Shown one piece after another: positions 58,350 through 64,000 of a stretch of 64,000 nt of DNA; position 1 is the stretch's first letter; each line of letters begins with the position of its first letter. Made by a program: the position numbers and the translations under genes. The stretch is from positions 1-64,000 of the forward strand of contig CAZUDO010000080.1 in NCBI GenBank assembly GCA_964618895.1. The letters are read 5' to 3'. The notes beneath the pieces are model-generated. The model did no database searches and had not been told where the DNA came from. It was given only the letters and a program-made list of their open reading frames with translations. The DNA comes from CAZUDO01 sp964618895 (GTDB lineage: Bacteria > Desulfobacterota > Binatia > DP-6).

Positions 58350-58958
58350 ATGACGACCTTCCCGCGGCTGTCCCCTCGCTGGCTCCTGCTCGCGACCTCC
58401 CTCCTCGTCGGCTGCCTCACCGCCGACGGCGTCGTCAAGCCCGACGGCTCGGGGACGCTCGAGATGACCTACCCGCTGCCGGCGGGCGCCCGGGAGGCCA
58501 AGGAGAAGACGCGGCACAGCTCGTCGAACGTGACCGTCGAATCGCTGGTCTTCAATAGCGACAAGAAGACGGCCACCATCAAGCTGACCCTCGACGACGT
58601 GACCAAGCTGTCGACCGCCGAGGCGTTCAACAACGTCGCCGTCACGCGCACCAAGGACGGCACCGACGAACGCCTGAAGATCGTCATCACCAATCCCAAG
58701 CCGCTCGTCCTGAAGGACGACGGCCAGGCCGGACCGAAGTTCACCATCACCTTCCCGGGTGCGGTCAAGGAGGCGAACAGCGGCGGCAAGGTGACCGACA
58801 ACAAAGTGGTGTGGGCGTTCGGGATGCCGGCATTCGCGAAGGAGAAGTCGATCGAGCTGAGCGCCCGCTACTCGGCCGCCGCGCCGGCGAAGGACGCGGC
58901 GGCTCCCGTCAAGGACGCGCCCGCCGCAGCAAAGGACGCGCCCGCCGCGAAGAAGTGA
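58350..58958 (+). CDS. Lipoprotein with Ala/Lys repeat tail
   Basis: A 202-residue lipoprotein with signal WLLLATSLLVGC (lipobox, Cys22). A beta-rich middle follows (DGSGTLEMTYPLP, then KTATIKLTLDDV). The end is made of repeats like AAPVKDAPAAAKDAPAAKK. The tail may interact with peptidoglycan or other proteins. I know of no family function. It is divergent from the ABC exporter and convergent with the glycosyltransferase fusion. Confidence 0.72.
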   Translation: MTTFPRLSPRWLLLATSLLVGCLTADGVVKPDGSGTLEMTYPLPAGAREAKEKTRHSSSNVTVESLVFNSDKKTATIKLTLDDVTKLSTAEAFNNVAVTRTKDGTDERLKIVITNPKPLVLKDDGQAGPKFTITFPGAVKEANSGGKVTDNKVVWAFGMPAFAKEKSIELSARYSAAAPAKDAAAPVKDAPAAAKDAPAAKK

Positions 58959-58975
58959 GGGCGTCTGGGGGGGGG

Positions 58976-60391
58976 TCAGTCGCGCGCGCGCGCCACGGCG
59001 AGTAGCGACATCCCGAACCCCGGGCGCAGGCGACGCTCGATCCCGAGCAGGGGGACGAGCAGGTCCCCGAGCCGGGCCTGCACGCCCGGCACCGCGCGAC
59101 GGCGAAACACGCGCGCGTTCAGCCACCACCCGACCGCACCGAGGACGTTGAAGTAGCGCATGTCCTCAATGGCCAGGCCGGCGGCCTCGAGCTTCTGTCC
59201 GAGGTCTCGCTGCGTGTACCGCCGGCGGTGCCCCACCGCCCGGTCGAGACTGCCGTACAGCAGCGGCAGGGCCGGCACGATGAGCACCACCCGCCCCCCG
59301 GGGGCCAGCCGCATCCGCATGGCGCGCAGCGCGGCCCCGTCGTCCGGGAGCTGCTCGAGCACGTTGGCACACACGACGGTGTCGAAATCGCGCGGCAGGC
59401 CGTCGGCGGCGAACTCGCTCACGTCGAGCAGGCGGATGTCGGTGTTGTCGTACGCGGCGTACTGCCGGCGCAGGAGCGCCACGTGGGCCGGATCCCCGTC
59501 GGTCACCACCAGCCGCTCGCGGGTAGCGAGATAGCGGGTCAACAGGCCGGTCCCGGCCCCCACCTCGAGCACACGGCGGCCCACGTAGGGCCGGATCAGG
59601 CTCCACAGGAACGCCGGGTAGCGCCGCAGATCGCGCATGCGCCGGAGCGTGGTTTCGCTCGGCTCCTCAGCCCCGATGTCCGCCACCACCCGGAAGCGCA
59701 GGATCGTCCACAGCGCCGAGATGCCGTCCTTCCAGCCGATCTTCTTGCCCTCGGCGTACCCCCGGCCGTGGTACGAGATCGGCACCTCGTAGATGCGACA
59801 GCGCAGCCGGGCGACCTTGGCGGTCAGCTCCGGCTCGAGGCCGAAGCGGTTCGAGCGGATGGGGATGCGCGTCAGCACCTCGGCCCGGAAGACCTTGTAG
59901 CAGGTCTCCATGTCGGTGAGGTTCAGATTGGTGCACATGTTCGAGAGCAGCGTGAGGAGGGTGTTGCCGACCTGGTGCCAGAAGAACAGGACCCGCCGCG
60001 GCGTGCCCGTGAAGCGCGATCCGAATACGACGTCGGCGTGGCCGTCGAGAATGGGCTGCAGGAGGCGGGGGTACTCGCCCGGGTCGTACTCGAGGTCGGC
60101 ATCCTGGATGAGGGCGATGTCGCCGCGCACATGACCAATGGCCGTGCGCACGGCCGCGCCCTTGCCTTGGTTGACGGGCTGGTGGATCACGACCAGGCGG
60201 TTGCCGGGCGTGTCGGGGTGAGCGGCGCGGAACTCGGCGAGCGCGTCGCGCGTGCCGTCGGTCGACGCATCATCGACGACGATGACCTCCTTCGGCACCG
60301 GCACCGCCATGACACGCGTCAGCAACGTACGCACGGTGCCGACCTCGTTGTAGACTGGGACGAGCACCGACAGGATCGGCCGCGACTCCAT
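58976..60391 (-). CDS. Glycosyltransferase-methyltransferase fusion
   Basis: A 471-residue two-domain protein. The first half is a DPM1-like GT2 (VLVPVYNEVGTV, VVDDASTDGTRD, NQGKGAAVR, DXD at IQDADLEYD with D97/D99, GRGYAEGKKIGWKDG). From about residue 270 a class I methyltransferase follows with motif I LEVGAGTGLLT (275-282), CANVLEQLPDDG and GGRVVLIVPALP. The fusion would couple sugar transfer to a lipid or glycan with methylation of it. The start is ATG 60391. It lies near hydrolase, methyltransferase and GT-C-like genes that may belong to one surface-glycan set. Confidence 0.9.
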   Translation of the reverse strand: MESRPILSVLVPVYNEVGTVRTLLTRVMAVPVPKEVIVVDDASTDGTRDALAEFRAAHPDTPGNRLVVIHQPVNQGKGAAVRTAIGHVRGDIALIQDADLEYDPGEYPRLLQPILDGHADVVFGSRFTGTPRRVLFFWHQVGNTLLTLLSNMCTNLNLTDMETCYKVFRAEVLTRIPIRSNRFGLEPELTAKVARLRCRIYEVPISYHGRGYAEGKKIGWKDGISALWTILRFRVVADIGAEEPSETTLRRMRDLRRYPAFLWSLIRPYVGRRVLEVGAGTGLLTRYLATRERLVVTDGDPAHVALLRRQYAAYDNTDIRLLDVSEFAADGLPRDFDTVVCANVLEQLPDDGAALRAMRMRLAPGGRVVLIVPALPLLYGSLDRAVGHRRRYTQRDLGQKLEAAGLAIEDMRYFNVLGAVGWWLNARVFRRRAVPGVQARLGDLLVPLLGIERRLRPGFGMSLLAVARARD

Positions 60392-60431
60392 GGCGCTGTG
60401 CGGACGATTGTCGCAGCCCGCGCCCGGGGGT

Positions 60432-61160
60432 TCAAGGCGGGCACGCTGGCAGGCGGTCCGGCACGACGAAGGCCGACGGCACGAGCGCGGGGTCGTTCGG
60501 GCAGGCGGCGAGCGTTCGCTCCTCCGCCAAGGGGATGCCGTCGAGGGTGTAGGCGGCGTGATGCGGCAGCACGCGGCCCCCAACACGACGGAAGTCCGAG
60601 AAACGGACCACGAGTTCCCCCCGGCCGAGCGGGGGAAGGTCCACCGGTCCCGCCGCCCAGACGAGCAGGTCCCGGGCGTCGAACCCGAGCCGGAAGCGTG
60701 CCGCATCGGCACCGAGCCCCACCGCCAGCCCGGCGGCGACCCCCTGTGGCAGATCCCCCGCCGGCAGCGGGACCACGCGAGCGCCCGGCAGCAGGAGGGC
60801 GTCGAGATGGATCGCGGCCGTGAACCCTGCCTGCGTCCGCAACGGCCCGGACGGCTCGCTCCCCGCCGCCACCTCGCGATCACCGCTGAAGGCGCGCGTG
60901 ATCGTGCCGTCGAAGACGTAGTGGTCGGCCCCATGGCTGGTGTAGATGGTCCACGCGTACCAGTGCGGCAGGAGAAACGCGGTCCGCCAGTGCCACGTGC
61001 CGGCCACGACCGCGGGATGCACATCGGCCTCGACTTGGCGGACGATGCCGTGCAGCGGCCCGCCTCGGGCCCGGATCGCACGGGTGAGCAACGGGCGCGG
61101 CGCGCACCCCGCAAGCACCAGGGCAACGACGAGGATGCGCGCCAGGCCCCCAACTGGCAC
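60432..61160 (-). CDS. Lipoprotein, unknown function
   Basis: A 242-residue lipoprotein with signal ARILVVALVLAGC (lipobox, Cys19 from the GTG start). The mature part is beta-rich and Trp/His-containing (AFLLPHWYAWTIYT, VVRFSDFRRVGGRVLPHHAAY). The latter recalls LolA/LolB-like outer-membrane lipoprotein tails. The GTG at 61160 gives a normal signal peptide. An ATG at 61196 would also be in frame and overlaps the start codon of the divergent hydrolase gene. The function is unknown. Confidence 0.65.
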   Translation of the reverse strand: MPVGGLARILVVALVLAGCAPRPLLTRAIRARGGPLHGIVRQVEADVHPAVVAGTWHWRTAFLLPHWYAWTIYTSHGADHYVFDGTITRAFSGDREVAAGSEPSGPLRTQAGFTAAIHLDALLLPGARVVPLPAGDLPQGVAAGLAVGLGADAARFRLGFDARDLLVWAAGPVDLPPLGRGELVVRFSDFRRVGGRVLPHHAAYTLDGIPLAEERTLAACPNDPALVPSAFVVPDRLPACPP

Positions 61161-61194
61161 ACGGCTCCCCCGGTTGCGTAGGGTACGACCCGCC

Positions 61195-62109
61195 ATGCGA
61201 TCCCGGTTCCCACTCCTGATGGCCACCGCAGCAGCGTGGGCGTGCGCGCGGGCGACGACCCCACCGCCGCGGCCACCGCGACCGTTCCTGCCCCGGCCAC
61301 CGCACGTCGCCCGCGAGGCCGTGCTGCACCATGGGGCCGTCACCGTGCTCGTCGAAATCCCCACCGGATTCCCCCTGCCCCGTCCGGCCGTCATCTCACT
61401 GCTGGCCAATCGCGACCCCCTGCTCGCCGCCGGCGCCGTCGCCGTGTCGTACCGCGTCGACTGGGAGCGCATCAAATACCTGGCGCCGCCCACTGCCCTG
61501 GCGCCGCCCACTCCCCCTGGCCCGAACACGGTCGGCCAGTGGGTGCTCGCCTCCCCGTCCGCCGACGTGCTCGGGTGGCGGTACCTGGCGGGCATCGTAG
61601 CGGAGGCGACCATAGTCGTTCCGAGCGTGCTCGACTATCTCGCCGGGGTGCATGAAATCGATCCGACCCGGCTCGGCATCGTCGGCGTCTCCACCACCGG
61701 CTTCGTCGCCCTGCAGGCCACCGCGGCGGACCCGCGTCTGGTGGCGACGGCCGTCCTCGCCGCGTGCGGCGACTACGAAACCTTCCTGCGCTACTCGGCC
61801 ATGGGCCTTGGCGGCACACCACTGGCCCTGGCTCCGGACTACCATGCGTGGCTGCACCGGTGGGCCCCCGTCCACCACCCCGAGCGGCTCACGCATGCCG
61901 CTGTCCTGCTGGTGCACCGCCCACGCGACCACTTGATCCCGGTACGCTGTGCGCAGCGGACCGCGCGCGCCGTGCGACGCGCCGACACCCGCGCCGGCAC
62001 GCCCGACCGCTTCCGGCTCATCCTCAACCCGGTCCCGGGACACGGGATCGGCGATGTCGAGCGCACGGCCTACGTGCAGTGGTTTCAGCACTGGTTCCGG
62101 TTGCCGTGA
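61195..62109 (+). CDS. Alpha/beta hydrolase, exported
   Basis: A 304-residue protein with a signal-like N-terminus (FPLLMATAAAWAC) and a Pro-rich linker. The nucleophile elbow is GIVGVSTTGFVAL (Ser166), a late His lies in PVPGHGIGD, and acidic residues in LLVHRPRDHLIPV fit the hydrolase fold. The elbow reads G-V-S-T-T-G rather than the classical GxSxG but is compatible. It probably cleaves an ester or acyl group in the envelope. Its ATG overlaps the alternative ATG of the divergent lipoprotein. Confidence 0.75.
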   Translation: MRSRFPLLMATAAAWACARATTPPPRPPRPFLPRPPHVAREAVLHHGAVTVLVEIPTGFPLPRPAVISLLANRDPLLAAGAVAVSYRVDWERIKYLAPPTALAPPTPPGPNTVGQWVLASPSADVLGWRYLAGIVAEATIVVPSVLDYLAGVHEIDPTRLGIVGVSTTGFVALQATAADPRLVATAVLAACGDYETFLRYSAMGLGGTPLALAPDYHAWLHRWAPVHHPERLTHAAVLLVHRPRDHLIPVRCAQRTARAVRRADTRAGTPDRFRLILNPVPGHGIGDVERTAYVQWFQHWFRLP

Positions 62110-62166
62110 CGCCGAGCGGCCGTCGCTTGACGACCGCTCCGTCCGCCTGCCATGTAGCCCGCTCGC

Positions 62167-63000
62167 ATGGCGTTCAAGCAGTATCTGAAGGAGGAGATCA
62201 CCAAGGGCCTCGACGAAACCTACACCGAGGAGGGGTGGGCCAAGGACACCCCCGGGCAGAAGTACTACGACGTCCATCTCTCCACCATCGAGAAGCACGA
62301 GATGGCGACGCCGACGTTCCGCGAGTTCCTCGGCAAAGGCGGGCTCAAGATCCTCGAGTCGGGCTGCGGCACCGGCCGCTGGATGGCGTTCTGGGAGCAG
62401 CTCGGCAACACCGCCTTCGGGCTCGACGACAGCTGGGGACCGCTGCGGGTCGCGCGCGCCCACGATCCCGACATGAACCTGGTGCGCTCGGACGCGCTGC
62501 GCTCGCCGTTCCGCGACAACGTGTTCGACGCCGCCTTCTCGTCGTACGTCGCCGAGCACTTCCCGCAGGGACCCGAGCCGCTGTTCCGAGAGATCCACCG
62601 CGTGCTCAAGCCCGGGGCGCTGTTCTTCGTGGTCGTACCCTTCAACAACACGTTCCGCCGCCTGCTGGTGAATCCCGCCCTGCGCGCCCTCTACCTGGTG
62701 TGGCGGCTGCGCAGGCGCCCGCTCGGCTTCACCGAGTTCCGCTACGCCAAGGCCGAGATGGACCAGTTCCTCGCCAACACCAATTTCGAGGTCCTCCGGG
62801 TCGGGCCCGACGACTACTACCTGCCCTGGTCGAAGGGGCTGTTCGTCGACGTGTGCGACGTGGGCTCGTTCTTCAAGTACGAGCACAAGCCCCCGTACGA
62901 GTTCGGGCCGGTCGGGACCACGCTCATCCGGCTGATCCAGAGCGTGGGCATCTGGAAGTCGTGCGAGGGCATCTTCTACGTGACCCGCGCCAGGAAATAG
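62167..63000 (+). CDS. Class I SAM-dependent methyltransferase
   Basis: A 277-residue protein with motif I ILESGCGTGRWMAF, acidic region LDDSWGPL, LVRSDALRSPFRDNVFDAAFS and LFREIHRVLKPGALFFVVVPF. This is a typical UbiE/small-molecule methyltransferase order. The C-terminal half includes KSCEGIFYVTRAR. It starts with ATG at 62167 and is followed five bases later by a GT-C-like membrane gene, so both may modify the same lipid or glycan. Confidence 0.87.
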   Translation: MAFKQYLKEEITKGLDETYTEEGWAKDTPGQKYYDVHLSTIEKHEMATPTFREFLGKGGLKILESGCGTGRWMAFWEQLGNTAFGLDDSWGPLRVARAHDPDMNLVRSDALRSPFRDNVFDAAFSSYVAEHFPQGPEPLFREIHRVLKPGALFFVVVPFNNTFRRLLVNPALRALYLVWRLRRRPLGFTEFRYAKAEMDQFLANTNFEVLRVGPDDYYLPWSKGLFVDVCDVGSFFKYEHKPPYEFGPVGTTLIRLIQSVGIWKSCEGIFYVTRARK

Positions 63001-63005
63001 CGCCC

Positions 63006-64000
63006 GTGCGGCCCGGCCGCGTTCCACTCGGCTTCGCGCTTCCGCCCGTGCTGCTCGCGGCGGTCGTGTTCTTCCCGATTACGCGCAGCTATTTCTACGC
63101 CGACGACTTCCTGCACCTCTACGAGGTCGCCAACGGGCGCGCCCTGGCCTTCATCCTGCAACCCACGGCCGGCCATCTGCTCCTGGTCCGGAACTTCCTC
63201 TTCTGTCTCGGCATCTGGATCTTCGGGCCGGAGCCCGCCGGCTTCTTCTGGCTGACCCTGGTCACCCACCTGCTCAACGTCACCCTGCTCTTCCTGATCC
63301 TCCGCCGGGCGCTGGCGAGTGACCGCCTGGCATGTGCGGGCGCCAGCCTGTGGGGCGTCAGCCCGTTCAACGCCGGCACGCTCGGCTGGTACTCGGTGTA
63401 CGGGCAGACGGCCGCGACGACGTTCGTGCTGCTCGCCGTGTGGGACTGCGCCCGGCAGGCCACCCCGCCGGGCGCGGTACGCGTGGCGAGCTGGGCGCTG
63501 CTCATGGCGCTGGCGGCCAACTGCTTCGGCACGGCCGTCGGGGTGGCGGCGGCGTTCCCGCTGGTCGCCGCGCTGCTCTGCCCGCAGGCCTACCGGCGCT
63601 GGACGACCGGCCTGCTCCTCGGCGCCATCCCGGTCGCCGTCGGCGCCATGTACCTGGGGCAGCACGAGCTCTACCGGCGCCTGCACCCCGAGAGCTTCAT
63701 CGGGTTCGGGAGCTCGGTCCCGTTCATGGTGGCGCTGGCGCGCGAGGGGGGCTGGTGGCCCCTCGCCGGCATGGTCCTGCACCTGCTCATCGCCGGGCTG
63801 TCGAACGTGTGCTTCTCGTTCGCGTTCCGCCCCGATACCTACCCGGCGACGATCTCCTACGTGCTCGCAGCCGGGGTGGCGGCAGGCACGGTGGGTGCGC
63901 TGGTGCGCGGTCCGGCCGAGCGCCGCCGGCACGTCCTGGCGTTCCTGCTGGTCGCGCTCGCCGCCTACGGCATGATCGGTCTCGGCCGCGGCAACTTCCT
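63006..64000 (+). CDS. Polytopic membrane protein, GT-C-like (3' end outside window)
   Basis: At least 331 codons from GTG at 63006 to the window edge. Many hydrophobic segments are present. The first loop reads SYFYADDFLHLYEV (D33/D34), the GT-C acidic pair. It parallels the gene at 50865 in order and wording: AGHLLLVRNFLF matches AGHSVVVRNLIW, and LGWYSVYGQ matches LGWYAVYGQ. The two are paralogues. It is probably cotranscribed with the preceding methyltransferase. The sugar donor and acceptor are unknown. Confidence 0.78.
   Translation, partial: MRPGRVPLGFALPPVLLAAVVFFPITRSYFYADDFLHLYEVANGRALAFILQPTAGHLLLVRNFLFCLGIWIFGPEPAGFFWLTLVTHLLNVTLLFLILRRALASDRLACAGASLWGVSPFNAGTLGWYSVYGQTAATTFVLLAVWDCARQATPPGAVRVASWALLMALAANCFGTAVGVAAAFPLVAALLCPQAYRRWTTGLLLGAIPVAVGAMYLGQHELYRRLHPESFIGFGSSVPFMVALAREGGWWPLAGMVLHLLIAGLSNVCFSFAFRPDTYPATISYVLAAGVAAGTVGALVRGPAERRRHVLAFLLVALAAYGMIGLGRGNF

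Noticed and set aside
1..64000. tRNA, rRNA and CRISPR arrays
   Set aside because: I saw no cloverleaf-like sequences, rRNA signatures or regularly spaced repeats. A tRNA scan would settle this.

Overview
The window is 64 kb of very GC-rich bacterial DNA (my impression, not computed) with tightly packed genes, many GTG/TTG starts, and neighbouring genes that often overlap by four bases (ATGA or GTGA). The gene content suggests a Gram-negative, deep-branching relative of the Deltaproteobacteria: lipoproteins, an RpoH-type sigma factor, Lgt, a LpxL-like acyltransferase, a secreted protein with thrombospondin type-3 repeats, FG-GAP/ASPIC proteins, and several B12-binding radical SAM enzymes. Binatota/Desulfobacterota-like is an inference, not a demonstration.

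Region 1 (1-2260) is housekeeping: the 5' part of murI, a VapB-like antitoxin remnant, engB and an SRPBCC protein. Region 2 (about 2300-30570) is a biosynthetic cluster of aryl-polyene/flexirubin flavour. It holds an aromatic amino acid ammonia-lyase, a PaaK-like ligase, an ACP, two ketosynthases with intact Cys-His-His, two degenerate ketosynthase-like proteins (chain-length-factor-like), a ketoreductase and three hotdog dehydratase-like proteins. It also has a LpxL-like acyltransferase, a methyltransferase, a flavin-dependent halogenase, three B12-binding radical SAM proteins, a ThiH-like radical SAM protein, a glycosyltransferase, a flippase-like membrane protein and a sensor kinase. My reading is that an aryl starter acid is made and activated, extended by a type II polyene synthase, halogenated and methylated, and placed on a lipid. 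The product is unknown. Interspersed are a Uma2-family gene, an FG-GAP protein split by an in-frame TGA, and two small paralogous lipoproteins.

An IS110-family element (27442-28960) sits inside the ketosynthase operon. Its left end carries a structure that matches a bridge RNA: a 5' hairpin, then two stem-loops holding four guide segments. These match, in the expected order and orientation, the element's own ends and the site where it is inserted. The insertion falls on what was probably an ATGA overlap between two ketosynthase genes and leaves both reading frames intact. Two further junctions in this operon carry short tandem duplications containing mini-ORFs that look like scars of lost gene copies.

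Region 3 (30659-48343) is mainly housekeeping: a CinA-like protein, a ThDP enzyme, rpoH-dnaJ-rpoZ, a large secreted Cys-rich protein, tlyA-ispA-xseB-xseA-ctpA, an ACT protein, tlpA-lgt, hydrolases and trmL. Region 4 (48432-64000) holds central metabolism (class II FBPase and class I aldolase), a Mut7-C/zinc-ribbon pair, an aminopeptidase-like lipoprotein with a two-gene ABC exporter, a glycosyltransferase-methyltransferase fusion, and two paralogous polytopic membrane proteins, one cut by the window end. I saw no tRNA, rRNA or CRISPR array, and no gene-free stretch longer than about 300 bases.
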